Shown: positions 21,262 through 34,776 of the stretch, one piece after another
Numbering within the stretch: position 1 is the stretch's first letter
Layout: every line of letters begins with the position of its first letter
Assembly (NCBI GenBank): GCA_037447655.1
Contig: JBBHKE010000388.1
Span: 1-64,000, forward strand
Length of the DNA: 64,000 nt
Source: Zygnema cylindricum
Lineage: Eukaryota > Streptophyta > Zygnematophyceae > Zygnematales > Zygnemataceae
Direction of reading: 5' to 3'
The notes under the pieces: model-generated
Databases searched by the model: none
What the model was told of the DNA's origin: nothing
The model's input: the letters and a program-made list of their open reading frames with translations, nothing else
Position numbers and translations under genes: made by a program

Positions 21262-24200
21262 ATGTTGGATCATCTTGCCATCTTCACACGTGGTGGCCTC
21301 GTGCTATGGACCTTCCAGCTGTCCGCTCTCAAAGGCAGCCCCATCGACGCCCTCGTGCAGACCTGTCTTCTGCAGGAGCGTTCAGGAGAGACGCTTTTCC
21401 ACTATGGAAAAGATGCCGGAGCTTACACTTTAAAATGGACCTTTCACAACGAGTTAGGGCTTGTTTTTGTCGCCGTTTACCAGAGGATACTGCAGCTTCT
21501 GTACGTTGATGAGCTTCTCAGCTCAGTGAAACAGGAATTCTCTTCACTGTTCAAACCGGGGAAATGTTCGTATCCTGAGTTTGATGACACTTTTCGGCAG
21601 CTTCTGGTGGAAGCGGAAGAGCGTGCAAAGGAACTGAAACTGAGGAAACAGATGACAAGTTTCTCTGACACAAAGAAAGGGCAGCAAGTCAATAGGCAAA
21701 ACGGTGGAGCTCTGAAGGTTAAGAAAGGACAGAAGGGAAATAGTTTTGTATCGGAAGATGACGGCGATAGCAGTGGCGGGGATGGAGGGAGTGGTGGGAG
21801 TGGAGGTGAAGGGAATGGCCTTCCTAAGTCAACTTTTTCTTCAGACCATGAAGGCACCATCAATGGTTTGAAGGAGGAGAATGGGAACGCAGGAACCGCA
21901 TTTGATGTTGCTAAGCTGAACCTGTTTAAGAGAGGAGAGAAAAAAAAGAAGCCTTCTATTGGCGATTTTGGTAAATTGGGAAAAGTCAATAAGGTTGCCG
22001 ATGATGTGAAGAAGAAGGCAAAAGAAAACCGAACTTGGGACGATGGAAAGGTTACAACGAAGCAAGACTTCTCGGATCCAAACGAGGAAGAAGTGATAGA
22101 GGTGGTTGATGTGAAGAATGCGATGAAGAGTCGGGTCGATGAAGACGAAGAAATTGACGAGGATGTGGAGGAGATGAGTGATGAGGAGGACAATAAGTTT
22201 GTGAAGGCAAACGGTTCTCGAGGGCCAGTGGCTCCATCTTCCGGACCTCGACGGAATACCTGGCTGTCATCTTTATTCCAAAGGTTGGTAAAGTTTTCTA
22301 CTCTTTTAGGGTTCGGCCACTGTCATAAAATTATTATACTATGGAAGTTTTTAAGTCTTCGTACGCATAGCGACTCATCAAGATGTACGATTCACCTTCA
22401 CATGATGGTCAATTCCTCTCGTGTAATTACCCTATCAGTGGGCTAAAATTTTGATCTTCCTACACAGAAATAGAGGGACAGACGATATCGGGCAGTCTTT
22501 GCCTCTTTTCTGTCCGTTTTACCTGTTACCTATACTGCTTCTGGTGTGTGCAGTCCACATTTGTTTTTTTTTAATTATTATTCTTTCTTTATTTATTTAT
22601 TTTATGTTTTTTTTTTACATTTAGCTCATATCTCCTACCCTGCCGCAAAAACAATAAATAAATCTTGTACAGAAATAGTTTGTGGACCACACTTATGCTG
22701 GCGACGGTAAACCAGGTGCAGCTCGTGAGTAATGTGGGGGTCATTTGTTTCTTCAGTATTCTGCCTTTTTTTCTCTTTACTTTTCGTTTCTTTTGGGGGT
22801 GATGCTGTGATATGGCTGAACTATTGCTAATTAAAAACGTTATGGAAATTAGCCCTGAATCTGTCCTTTTTGCTGTACTCGTGAAAGTAACGAATCAGGC
22901 TCTTGTCACTTTTCTTCTCAGCCGGTCTTTTTTTGGAATTCTTGGTTGTTGTGCTGCCCTGACTTGTATGGGTTTTACCAGAGCTGTTTTTTTTTTTTTT
23001 TTGTGGTTAGTTTGGCAAGTCTATTATATTCACTCCACGCTTTGAATGCCATGGGGGGTTTTTTCAGTGTAGCAGGTAAAAGTTCACTCGATAGGGACGA
23101 TGTAGAACCAGCGTTGAAGGCTTTGAAAGACCGATTTATGAGCAAAAATGTGGTATGTTTTCTGGGCATCATTGAAAAAAAAATGTCTTTTTAAATGGCT
23201 TTTTGGCTGGGAGATGCAAGCACCTCTTTTGGCAGGGTGTTTTCTGGAAGACCTTTATCCATCTGCTGTAAGAACTATACCGCCCATCGCTTTTAGAGTT
23301 AATAACACTAATTAGACCCAACAAATTTTGGCCGAAAATCATTAAATAGTGTTTACGACACTATCTAAGGAAATGAACCACCTCGTTTCCTCACGCCAAA
23401 TTGGTGTTATACAATATAATTTCACATGTGCATTAATAATTCCTTTACTCTAATAGCGATGGGCGGTGTTTTCATTCCTTTACTCTCATAGCAATGGGCG
23501 GCGTTTTTGAAGGCACGGTATCTTATTAAATTTAATGTGCCAAATATTGAAGACGAAGTATGTGAGAAACATGATGCAGATTTTAGACGCCAGTAAATGA
23601 ACGGCGAAAAAAAAACTGAGAAGAGAAAGGAGAAAAGAAGTTGAATCAAAATTAGCAAAAATGTGGACAGAAAATTGTACTTCAAGTAAAGACATTCAAA
23701 AATAGGACTCAAAATCAGCAGAAAACTGAAGTACCTGATGGAGGGTTTTTGTCTGGTATCCAGGCTGAGGAAATTGCCAACAAACTCTGTGAATCGGTTG
23801 CAGCGAGCCTTATTGGCCGGAAGCAGGCATCTTTTACACGGATCTCTTCCACAGTGCAGGTGCAAATCCTTGTTACAAACTTTGTTGCGTGGTGTATCTG
23901 GTTCTCTAGAGGGAGGAATAAATTCCTGTGAAGGCTGGATGGATGGTGGTGAACTCTTTCGAGCTTGAATTGTTGGAGGAGCATTCTTATGTACTGACTG
24001 ATGGACAAAATAAATTTGGCATGTTCAAGATATCAGACAGTTTTGACTTGGGAGGTCGGGCCTTGGGAATTTATGGCGGGTGTCAGACAGCCATGGAGGA
24101 GGCATTACTGCGTATTCTGACTCCAAAACGGTCAGTGGACATTTTACGGGATGTCCATGCTGCAAAGGAGCAGGGACGCCCTTACGTCATTGTATTTGTG

Positions 24201-27200
24201 GGTGTAAATGGAGTTGGGAAATCGACCAATTTAGCCAAGGTACAAACTGTTGTTTTTGTTTTGACAGTTTAATTAGTGGCTCTTTCAATGTCTGGAGGAG
24301 ATTGTATTCATTTTCTGGAGAGTCTGGACCCATGTAGGGATGATGGCGGTATTGTGGAGAAACTGGTGGTTATTGATCACGGCTAAGTTATTGTAAAGTC
24401 AACATAGTCAGAAGAGGTGAGTTGATAAAGGAAACAACATCAAGACTATCGTACACTTCAGAAAGAAACCACCCAGTCCAAATACAAAATGCTTGTAGCA
24501 AGTAATTATGATTGTTGTTTAATCACAGTCTATTCATCTTTGAGAATCACACTTCCCTTAGCTAATTGGCCATTAAAACACATGGATATTGTGTCCCAAA
24601 ATGTCACAGCTTTTTTTTTCTCGATGAAACTATTGAATTTTTTATTTGTGTTGATTATGAAGTTTTGTTGAAATTCTATATTGCCTCATTGTTAGGTCTT
24701 GAAAAGGAATTGATTAACACAATTTGCTGGTTTTCTACTATCACAAATAACTCGCGATGTCCGTACGACCTGGGATGCACTTCCTGTTTGACACACAAAA
24801 ACCTTCGAGGTGCTAGTTTGTACCTTATATTCACTATGCATAAAGTACATACCTTAACGTATAGTATCCACTTGTATAAACCTTACATTTATCACTTGAC
24901 AGTGTTACAAGAATAATTATTGGCAAGATCGATGCTTATCAGTTTGGGTTTGGTATGACGGATGATCCAATGTATGTTCTGATGCAGCGATATTTTTACC
25001 TTCTGTGTGTGTGTTCCAAATCTGCTGGCTTCTGAACTACACTGAACTTAAGCGTACTTGAAGCAGCGCTAATGTTGGTTTAAACAGCGCATCATCATAA
25101 ACAGTGCATCATCTCTTGGATGGTGGTCTCATCATTCTCTTTTTTATGTATGACCCCAGGTCGCCTATTGGCTCCTGCAACACGACGTCAGAGTGATGTT
25201 GGCTGCCTGCGATACGTTCCGAGCTGGAGCTGTAGAGCAGTTGCGCACACACGCGAGGCGACTTGATGTAAGTTCTCTCGTTGGACACTGTACTCCAAGG
25301 ACTCTGCGTGCGTTAAGGGAATTGAAACTTTTTCTGGGTTTCTTTTAAGTTTACTTGTCCCTCCCCTTTTCTTTAAACGTTTTGCTGCCAAGTGGGATGG
25401 TATGTTTTAACCAATATGTGAGTAGGTCAGAACCACTTTGTTATTTAAGTCTGTCCGAATGCGTCTAATCAAGCAGTCTTTGCCCTCACGTGTTTCGCTC
25501 TTTTGTGAATTTCTATCAGCCTGGTTTTTGAAACACTTCAGATTATTTCAATGCAGTGGTTGGGCCACCATTAACAGTAGTTCTGGTCTGAATAGATGGT
25601 TCCCAGAAGCATTTAACCATTATAATTTGAGCCTGGAGTCTCATGTGTCAGCCTTGTCCTTCTTTCAATTAGTAGCAACTATGTTATCAAACCTATGAAA
25701 AGAGGTATTCTTCAAATTTTCCATACATGTAAATTGCGTTGTTACACCTGTAGAAGAGAAAGTGGGCCCTTTTCTATCTTGACCTATCTTTATTCTAGCG
25801 ATCCAGCAAGTTTTTAAGATTCTATTTCAGCAAAACCAGCCTCGAAGCAGATATCCATAACTTCAGTTATTTCATCCCTTGATTTGTTCACCCCCATTAA
25901 TTAGAGCAGACCATTATGAGAAAGCCTTTTCACTAATGTTAACGTCAAGCAGACTGCCATTTCTGCCTCCTAAATCCTTTTTCTCGTCGGTCACAAGAAG
26001 ATCTGTGAAATGTGGTGTAAATTATGGGAGTATGTATGTGGGATGGGCTTGTAGGTCCCTCTTTTTGAGCGCGGGTATGAGAAGGATCCTGCAGCAGTAG
26101 CGAGAGATGCCATAAAGGAGGCATGTCGACAGAAGATGGATGCTGTCCTTGTGGATACTGCTGGTCGAATGCAGGTGGGTAATCACGTATGAGTAGAGGT
26201 TTTCTTTAAATTATGTTTGTTTTGTAAACAGTGTGGTATTTAGAAAGTCTCATGCAGGTCTCTGGTCTCTAGTTTGTCTTCTGGATTATCCTTTTATTTA
26301 AACATCGTGATTTAATGGATACACAGGGTGGTTGTCTGGAGAATTTTACTCATGTAATTACTAGTATGCGTAAACGTTTAGCTTTTTCATCCGACTTTCT
26401 GATGTTTAGTCTGTTGCTTTTAGGAATGTGAGTAGTTTTTTTTTGTTTCACCTCCTAGGAGGTAAACGCTATATGACCAGGAAAGAAAGTCCTGCAGCAT
26501 AGATGTTCACTACAGTATACATATAGGCTGTGATGCAAAGAGAGGCGGTGCTTTGAACAAACTAACTTTTGATGGTAGTCGTAGTCAAGTAGGATCTACT
26601 TGAACTCCCACTCGTAAGGTTCATTCTAATTTAATTCATATTTGATCTTAAGCAAATTACGTCCCAAAAAACCATCATATAGACTTTATCTAGATCACAG
26701 TGATACAGTAAGCAGCATGACAGCTCTGGCCCTAAATAAAATCTTGGAAGACCTAGGGACTACAGTTGTGGGCCCTGCTGTTCAATGGAAGGCTAAGGAA
26801 GGCCACAAAGGACGGCTATGTCTTAACAAATTAACTTGGATTCTGTCAACTGGCAGGATAATGAGCCCCTCATGCGCGCACTTTCCAAACTTATTTCTCA
26901 GAATAATCCTGACCTTGTAAGTATCTTCTCATCCTCCTCGTGATTAAGTACCTGTTGTTGGCTTTTTGTTGTGCTCCACACTGGAGTCCATTTGTTTTTT
27001 CCTCCTTTGGTATGTGGGTGTAGTATCCAGTTGTCCATTTGGCTGATCCATTCATATTTGGTGTGGTACACAGCCCATCGCTATTAGTGCAAAATAAATA
27101 TTTGTGGAAATGTGCAGTTTAAATGTATAATACTAATTAAAAGTATCGAGATGTGACGACGTGTATTCCACGCCCGTAAATCTTGCCAACACCATTTTGT

Positions 27201-28879
27201 AATTTTTGGTCAAAAGAAATCGTAACTGAATTAGTGTCATGAACTTTAATAGTGATGGGCTGTAAAACACCTGCATGTGAAGTTACAGGTGCCACTGTGA
27301 TGGTTGTACTGTAATGTCCAACCCCTGGGACTGAAAATAGTAGGGGTCTTTTAGAGTTCAATGGATTTAATATTGTTAAATTCAAATCTGGGAAAATCGA
27401 AATGCAGAAAGGTAAAATAAAAGAAGTGTTTTCATCTGTCACGAGCGGTTAGGTTATAATGTTTGACGCCTGTTCAAACGTGAGTTCAATTTTATTTTAA
27501 TTTGATTTTAATTTATATTTATACCAATTCAAACTCCAAAATTGTCCAACTTATAGCGAATCGAAAATAATAATACAACTGATCCTGAGTCCGAATGTTA
27601 TTCCAGAAAGCAAGAGAAAGCTTGCTTGGAGCTGTGAATCGAAAAGGATAGAATCGTGTTTTAAATTTAGTTTTTATTCAATTTTAAATGAAAATAAAAC
27701 GAAGTATGACATGACATGACATGAAATGAAATGAAATGAAATTGGAAATGAGAAAATAAAATATGAAACGTTTTTTGTGTGCAACAGTGTCTCTTTGTTG
27801 GAGAGGCGTTAGTGGGAAATGATGCTGTGGACCAGCTCACTAAGTTCAACCAACGTCTGGCGGATCTGTCGACTTCCCAACAGCCCCAGGCAATCGATGG
27901 TATCTTGTTGACGAAGTTCGATACCATTGACGATAAGGTACTGTGTGACTTCCTATGCAAAAATTATATTGCAATGGGTATATATGGGTGGGACTTGAAA
28001 CGGCTTTAATTTTCAAGGGTTCGTAGAGGTGACATGTTTGCTAACACACATGCTTCGTTACTGGCCAGTAGTCGCAGCAATCGTACAGAAAAACATATGT
28101 ATAGTGTACACTTTTCTGTACGATGACTGTGATTATTCGCTAGTTCGACGACAGTAATCGCATGGGTAACCACAGTGTGAATCTTAATCAGAGTAAAAAA
28201 AATATTATCGTTGGGTGTTGGTTAGTGTTTTTAATTCACTTTTAAATCACGTGGCTGTTTTTAAAACTGGTTAAAGAGTTAGCGTTAAAGAAAAAAGCTT
28301 GTGAGTGAGAGAGTGTGAGAGAGTCTGTGTGTGAGTTATAAGTAAACTTTAAGGTTCTAAGGCTAAAGTTTAGGGGCACTTATAAGAATAACAAATAAAG
28401 ATACAGGGTGTACCCTATTAGAGTGTTTGTTACTCTTGGGTGTAATTGCCATCCTACCCGGTACGCTGCGACTTTTTGTTGTTCCTTCGATGATGGAGAC
28501 CAATTTTATGTGTGTTCTTTTGGTGATTAGGCCTAAATTAGCGTGGACCACTACATACTAAAAAAAACATAACCGTGTGACAAGCACACATCTACGTTTT
28601 TGTTTTTATATGATTTAAAGCTTGCGGGTTTTAATGGACACGCTATTCCTTTTTAAAGATTAACTATGATGAGCATTACGGTCTACGTTTTTGTTTTTGA
28701 CTCTTTTTGTTGTTGTTGTTTTTGTAACCAAGTTGGGTTTGCCGGTGGTACAGGTTGGAGCCGCTCTCTCCATGGTGTACATATCGGGGGCACCCATAAT
28801 GTTTGTAGGATGTGGACAGGGATATACCGATCTCAAGAAGCTTAATGTCCACCAAATCATCAAAACACTGTTGAAATGA
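21262..28879 (+). CDS. SRPRA: Signal recognition particle receptor subunit alpha (SR-alpha), nine exons, 639 aa
   Basis: Docking GTPase of the ER membrane: it binds the SRP-ribosome-nascent chain complex and is anchored through SR-beta. Exons: 21262-22283, 23068-23152, 23764-23859, 24087-24239, 25160-25267, 26055-26174, 26857-26916, 27788-27937, 28754-28879. All junctions are GT-AG, phases agree, and the sum is 640 codons. Residues 1 to about 120 form the SRX domain (starts [12 protein letters not shown]). An acidic and Gly-rich linker runs to about 340, followed by the N and G domains. GTPase motifs: GVNGVGKST (440-448), DTFRAGA (about 470), DTAGRMQ (522-528), TKFD (about 590). The length matches eukaryotic SR-alpha, and plant-like [12 protein letters not shown] lacks the animal insertion. 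A family-A MITE ends 159 bases upstream. Introns 2 and 7 hold family-C MITEs. Confidence 0.96.
23280..23468. mobile_element. MITE family C in SR-alpha intron 2
   Basis: The element starts CCGCCCATCGCTTTTAGAG after TA (23278-23279) and ends CTCTAATAGCGATGGGCGGTG before TT, where TA is expected. The inverted termini match other family-C copies. TA duplication and length near 190 bp suggest a Stowaway-like (Tc1/mariner) MITE. A second terminal-like fragment (CTCATAGCAATGGGCGG) follows at about 23483-23503. Confidence 0.7.
27069..27262. mobile_element. MITE family C in SR-alpha intron 7
   Basis: The 194-bp element starts CACAGCCCATCGCTATTAG and ends TTTAATAGTGATGGGCTG. It is flanked by TA at 27067-27068 and 27263-27264. 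It has the same termini as the other family-C copies. Confidence 0.75.
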
Positions 28880-30418
28880 TAGAGCAAATGATGGGAAAAG
28901 TAGGCTTATGCGCATCTGCTGGATGCTCAAAAGAAGAAAAGAAAGAGGAACGCATGCGGAAGGCTGGAGAGATGGATGTGGGAAGAGATAGAGCTGGCTT
29001 TTTTTGGAGAAAAACAGTATAGATGACTCTATATGGTGTTTTCTTGGATTTTACTGAGCTGGCATTGGCGTTTTTTTTACCAACAAGAAGTTGTATCATT
29101 TTTTGTCGTGTCTTGCTCAGCAACTGTGCCGTCTCTATTTTCTGATTGGGAAAAATGTGGATGTTACCGAACCAGTTATGGCACGAACAATTGAGACTTT
29201 ATGTGAGGAAGTATTGCAAGAACAGTGTTCTGTGGAATTGTACCGGTGTAAGGGTAATTTCTAGTTAGTGTAAGGGTTAGCATATTTCTTCAAGATATTC
29301 CCAGATTCTATTTGTCAAACTTCCGGTATTCACTTTCATTTCTTTGGAAACTAATCTACAGGAATTTGAGGATTGTCGCTTTGAAAAAACAGATCCTTTG
29401 CGTAGGTGTTTCAGGGATATACATGTTTGCCCAAGCATATAATTTTTGATGCTGCAAAAGAAGGCCATCTCTTGACTTGCCTTAAGGCAACGTTTTTGTG
29501 CTAATAATAAAATTGGTCTTTTGAGCAAACAACCATATCAATCCGCCAGCCAGCTCACGTTACACTGTTAGTCGATATTAGAGTAAAGGACGCGCTCAGT
29601 TACGGGTGATGTGGCTGGTTCTGAACCGTTTAAAATATTTAGTGCGGTTAAGGGTGGGCCTACAGAGAAACTTTCCAGCAGGTGATCTCCAGGTGTTAAA
29701 CAATGCCGTAGTGAAGTTAGAAATTGCAAGTGTCGCCATTTCAGTGTGCCACCTAAGTTTTGTGTGTTGTTTGCGTCAGAATCGAACACAAGGATTTCAG
29801 CTTATCGTATTATCGAGAAGCTAAAACTCTGATTAGAATCCTTAGTCGCGATTGTCACCAATAATCAGCCAAATGTTGTTCTAATATTTACGCATTTTAG
29901 ATGTACAAAATTGTACGAAATTTGTGGAATAAATGTACCGAATGTGTACCAAAAATTGTACGAGTTGGTCGATTATATCGCAATAACTGTTATCTCCTAT
30001 ATAGAGGAGTACGAGTTTTATCAACCGGGTATGTGAGCGGACAAAAAGCGACGCGAGTATCGTTTTCTCGCGATCGAACGACCAAGCGGTAAAACGAGTA
30101 TCCTGCCACCAGGGAGGTTGAAATGAAGTTTAAACCGGATAATTTTGCGAAGTGTCAAACAGTTACGCGAAAATGTGACTATGGCGTGTAGACTCGGTTT
30201 TGGTTTGGTGTCGACCTGGTCCGTCATTTTCAATTACGTGGGGCATTTAGGAGGTTTGGATTTGCCAGTCACGTTCTGTACGCTGTTAAGCTGTGGCTAT
30301 TGTATTTATGGTAGGTGTCTATGGGACGTAAAAGTGACAGATTACCGTTTGACAAAGGTTCTGAACCTTTTGGGAGCTGGCATGAAAATCACGTGATGAA
30401 CCACAAGTTACGAATTTA
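28880..30418. other. 3' flank of SR-alpha and intergenic DNA
   Basis: The sequence just after the SR-alpha stop is likely 3' UTR, with no clear end. The frames at 30145-30396 and elsewhere have no recognisable domain. Around 29890-29990 there are several GTAC-rich words like those in repeat R and the family-E interior. No gene is supported. Confidence 0.4.
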
Positions 30419-30426
30419 GTTCTATC

Positions 30427-30704
30427 CATAGTTTAAAAGTACGCGTTTTATGGTAGGCCTTTGGTAGGCGCAAGTTGTGTTCTAGGCTTTTCATGTGATC
30501 TTCTTAGATCGCTACTTTGATCTCTACTTTGATCAGCGACCGTCCGATGACGTTTAATTCTCTATCGAACGATGTGGAACTCAACCCTGTTACTTTTTTT
30601 TTTCATTTTGCGCCCAATACAATATGGGTCTTAAGGTCATATTGTATGTTTTGCGTACAATAGGTATATTGTATGGGCCTACTTCCACCTACTTTTGAAC
30701 TATG
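30427..30704. mobile_element. MITE family A, copy 5
   Basis: The 278-bp element starts CATAGTTTAAAAGTACG and ends CCTACTTTTGAACTATG. The flanks GTTCTATC (30419-30426) and GTTCCATC (30705-30712) match at 7 of 8. It has the same internal orientation and order as the copy at 366-735, with a shorter middle. Confidence 0.85.
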
Positions 30705-30739
30705 GTTCCATCTTAGCATGCCCATGTAATCGTAGCTTA

Positions 30740-31690
30740 GGGTACTGCCCTATGTGCCAAAGTAAAGGTTTTTTTTCTGTCGTTATTCCTCAAAATTTAG
30801 CGTCGTACTGCTAAGTACCCTTCGCCAGAAGCCTTGTTTTTAGTGACGATTCTACGTAATAGTTTTCAAGGTATTCCATTGTCTGAAAAACGAAAGTCGA
30901 TAATTAATTTTGTGACGGTTGCACACATTACGAAATTTTGTGATGATTCAATACTTTATAAATCGATTTGTTTGTGACGGTGTAAACGTCTAGCTTTTGG
31001 TGATATTACAGGTGTTAGGTTTTTCTGATATTGTGACGTCATGCTAACTTGTGGAATGGTGACGTCACTACTACTGTAACTTTCTGCCATTTTTTTGCTT
31101 TTGGTCTTCTTCTTTCGGTTTGCCACCAACTTACAGGCAAATATAATACAAAAAAAACATTTTTAGAGCTCATTTACTTCATACAATTGTTGTCGTGTTT
31201 CATTCTAAAACAACAGAGAGGGGAACGAGGGATGGGGGGAGGCGACGATGTCGGAGACTTCTACGAATCACACATGAACACAAGTGGAGGTCCGAGACCC
31301 CCACGACTTTTTTTCCCTGCGCGTGATGGCTAACAAAAAAATAAAGATGTGTACTCTCCCTCTTGCAAACATGTTTAAAATCGTGTGAAATGTGCGCATT
31401 AGTTTTTTTAACTGTTGGTCAAGTGCCACTAAAAAAAAATTGACTTGCGAGGTGATTAGTGTTGGAGTTTAAACACAAGCTGACATGACGTGGCAATGGG
31501 TCGTAAAAAAAAGGCGTAGATGGAAATTGTTATTAGGCTTTTACATTTTCGTTGTACGATTTAATACCTGCTCGGTGCAACATTGAAGTTACGAGGAAAA
31601 CGACCAAAAAAATCCTTACATGCTTGCATCCTTTCTTTTAGTCAATATCATGTTCAAGATGCAAAGGTTACACCGTGTGTACGGTTCTAC
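30740..31690. mobile_element. MITE family B, copy 4 (right end unclear)
   Basis: It starts GGGTACTGCCCTATGTGCC after TTA (30737-30739). It contains the family's GTGACGTCA-rich middle and the GGAGGTCCGAGACCCCC block (about 31282-31300). The right terminal repeat is not clear; the last family-like sequence is near 31600-31690. It is probably truncated or diverged. Confidence 0.6.
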
Positions 31691-31699
31691 GCTAAAACT

Positions 31700-32700
31700 G
31701 TCATTTTTTTAGTTTTGTGTATCGATAGCCTCGTGTTGAAAATTGATATGCACCCTTTCTTAGCCTGTCGATAAACGGCCAATTAGTTATAAATATCGGT
31801 AAGAATTTTATCGCGATATTTTATCAATATATATCAGCCCAATATGCAGATAAAAAAAATTTCGATAATTGTAAAAGCTTTTAAATACTATTGTATGGTT
31901 TCATTGTTATCGTTTACAAACAGTAGTACACAAAAGATTCATTATTACAAAAGGGAGAAAATATTTATAACTATCAAATGAGAGACGAGAATAAATGCCC
32001 TAAGATAATGCAAAATGTTGTTTACAAAAAAAATGCATGCTAATAGTACTTTCTCGTCTACATTGAATATATGTTGTCAGTAATGTGTTAATACAATGTT
32101 GTATTAGTTGACGAGGTTACAAAAGATAATAATAAATAGAAAAAACAAAAAATCAATACCTTGTGCACATTGTACCATCAATGCATCGTTGTGTCAATAC
32201 CAGTGTGCATCAACAACATTGTGCATGATTTCTCATGTAAGAAAAAAACTAAAGACCGGTTCAACAACACGTATACACAAGATTGCACACAATTTAACGA
32301 GGAGTAACTTTCATGGAGATAAAAAATGGTGTGAACTTTGTCGCTTTCATTTACTTTTGGTCTTGTTGAGTACTACTTTTTTGTACGTAAGCGCTGCGCA
32401 GTTTAGATTAGAGTTACCTACTTTCATTCTACAAAGTACGGACCAGATTGTGAAACGTGACAATAGACTCCAAATTTGACTAATGACATGACAAACTTTA
32501 CACTACACAAAATGGTATATAATATTAGGCAATAATATTACTATATAGGTAAAATAGATCGGCGAATATAAACTTTTTAGTATCGGAGAGGTACATCGCC
32601 CCCCTTTTGCTGTTCGATAACAAGTAATATAGGTTAAATGGAATTATAGCAATAGGAAATTTAACGATGCACACCCCTACATATTTTGATTCGTTCTTTC
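31700..32700. other. Intergenic AT-rich DNA, no gene seen
   Basis: TATCG/CGATA words near 31715-31870 resemble the interior of family-D hAT elements, but no bounded ends are found. The frame at 32108-32479 has no recognisable domain. Confidence 0.4.
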
Positions 32701-32703
32701 TAA

Positions 32704-33034
32704 GGGTACGGCCCCGTGTAATTGTAACTTAGCGAACTTACTTTGTATTTTAACAAATATTCTCCATACATGGTTTTCAAGTGTCCTGACGCGTAACAAC
32801 AAAATTGATACTTAAGGCTGTAAGGATTGTATACGTACAATTTGTCTTGACGCACCTTATTTTTTTATTTTTTTTGGAACGTTGTACGACACATCATTTT
32901 TTTTAAATGTTTTGGTACGTCGCATGTCTTTGCGTGACATGGTAAATGTATAATCCTCCAACCTGTGTTGTTTAAATAAGATGCGTTTGCATTGGTCTCA
33001 TGAATGGACATAGAATTATTGAGGCCCCTACAAA

Positions 33035-33088
<54 letters not shown>

Positions 33089-33669
33089 TTTCTTGGGCGT
33101 TAGTTGGATTCTTCACAACGTGACTTGGCTTGCGCATGTGCCTTCGCCCTCAACATTATGCCTACCTCCACTAGTGCCGTGAAGTAGTGAAGTTTGAAGG
33201 AGTGAACGAGAGGCAAGGTGAGTAAGGTGGGAGAGGCGCAGCCAACATTGGCACTTTCGCAAAATTTTATCCGTTCCATGAAATGACATTAAAACTTTCA
33301 AACCCCTGCAAAAAACTTCCTGTACAACATGCAAACGGACAGAGAAAAACAACCGTCTACTTCTCCTCGTAAAAAACTTATGGAAACTTTTGACATGTGC
33401 GAATCCGTTTTTCTATTTGTGGAGCGGTGTTACTTTATTTTAAAACACATCAGAGATGCGTTTTAAGATAAAGTTTGAAGATAAGGTGGCCGTGGTTCGA
33501 AAAACAAAAGGCGACAACTTGTGGTACATTCTAAGTTCGAAGATGACGCAAATTGTACTGTACATCTTTCCATTTTTTTTCGTATGGTTGTAACTTTAAC
33601 ATTTCAACGCTATTTTTTTGAGGAAAACGACAGAAAAAAACCCTTTCTTTGGCACATCAAGCCGTACCT
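32704..33669. mobile_element. MITE family B, copy 5
   Basis: The 966-bp element starts GGGTACGGCCCCGTGTAATTG after TAA (32701-32703). It ends GGCACATCAAGCCGTACCT before TAA (33670-33672). It contains a (TA)n tract at about 33036-33085. Confidence 0.78.
33036..33085. repeat. (TA)n microsatellite
   Basis: A pure TA dinucleotide run of about 50 bases lies inside MITE-B copy 5. Confidence 0.95.
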
Positions 33670-33958
33670 TAAATTCCAATTGACAAGCCAAAAAAAGAAA
33701 AGGACACTTGTTCAGATACGCCTAAGTGGGTAAACAAACATACAAACCAATCATATATCCACTTTACGCACGCTTTGCTTCACCGACGGAAAACAAACAA
33801 ATGATTATGAGGATAGAAAACAAAAATCAATTGAACACATACAAAATAGTGAAAACACAATTAAACAAACAACTATTGTGATTCGAAATAAATACCCATA
33901 GAGCCGAAGTAATACGATGGTTATGACAAAGCTTTGGATAAATGACAGAGCAAAAAAA

Positions 33959-34333
33959 TAGTGTTGCGTAGTGATTGAAATTGAGTTCGATATATCAACC
34001 TGTCATTATAACGTCATATCGAAAAGTTAAAAACTCTATATTTATCAGCTGATAAATATCGAGATTGTGATAATCACTGATGATTGACCGATATATACAT
34101 GTTTTTTACATCCCCCCCCCCCCCCCCCCCCCCCCGGCGCACGCTCAGTGGAGGGGGGGGGTGGGTTTTAATAAAACAATTGGGAAAAAAAAAATTTAAT
34201 GCCTCGATATATTGGCGATACGATATATCGGCGATACATCGCGATGATTTATCGAAGCGACATATCGATTATCGGGTTCCTGAAATTCGATATATATCGA
34301 ATATCGGCAAAAGGTCCTCGATACCCAACACTA
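33959..34333. mobile_element. hAT-type element family D, copy 2, with a 24-base C run
   Basis: The termini are TAGTGTTGCGTAG and GATACCCAACACTA, inverted and matching family D at 17413. The interior is full of CGATATATCG words. The flanking 8-mers GCAAAAAA and ACAAAATT are only partly alike, so the copy is old. Positions 34112-34135 are 24 consecutive C, followed shortly by a G run (34154-34162). Confidence 0.65.
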
Positions 34334-34514
34334 ACAAAATTATTTGCTCCGGCTATTTTACGCGTCTACAGTTCCTTTTTTTGGGGGGGGTGGATATTCT
34401 GTCATGCGGATCCATCCTGAGGAACTGGGGTACTGCTTTACACATGGACAGTGAGAAACTGAAGCTGAAGCGGAACAAGTGGCACCATAAGCCACGCTAT
34501 TCATATATTATCCT

Positions 34515-34776
34515 ACGTGTCAAGTTTTCGGGATAACATGTTTGCACTTTTTGCAAACGCCGGACGTCCCGTTTTTAAATGCGGCAAAACAGTGGAGCAA
34601 AGTCTTTCGCTAATCATAAGATCATCCACATGTAAGCCTCAGATCTAGGCTTTTCCAAGTGGCTGGCTTTTAGACGTTAGATCCGGATCGAGCATCTTCC
34701 AAAGTGTCACTTTTGCTGTCTGGACGCCACGCATGCCTTTCTGGCTCCAACCCACTACATTACTCGCAGCCACGTG
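34515..34776. promoter_or_regulatory. ABRE/G-box motifs upstream of the 35-39 kb stress-protein gene
   Basis: ACGTGTC at 34515-34521 and CACGTG at 34771-34776 lie 450 and 200 bases upstream of the start codon at 34969. Both are cores bound by ABA-pathway bZIP factors. Their presence fits the LEA-like protein encoded downstream. Regulation is inferred. Confidence 0.45.

Noticed and set aside
21477-22193. 238-codon Ser-rich frame on the minus strand
   Set aside because: It is the complement of SR-alpha exon 1, whose plus-strand protein has clear family similarity.
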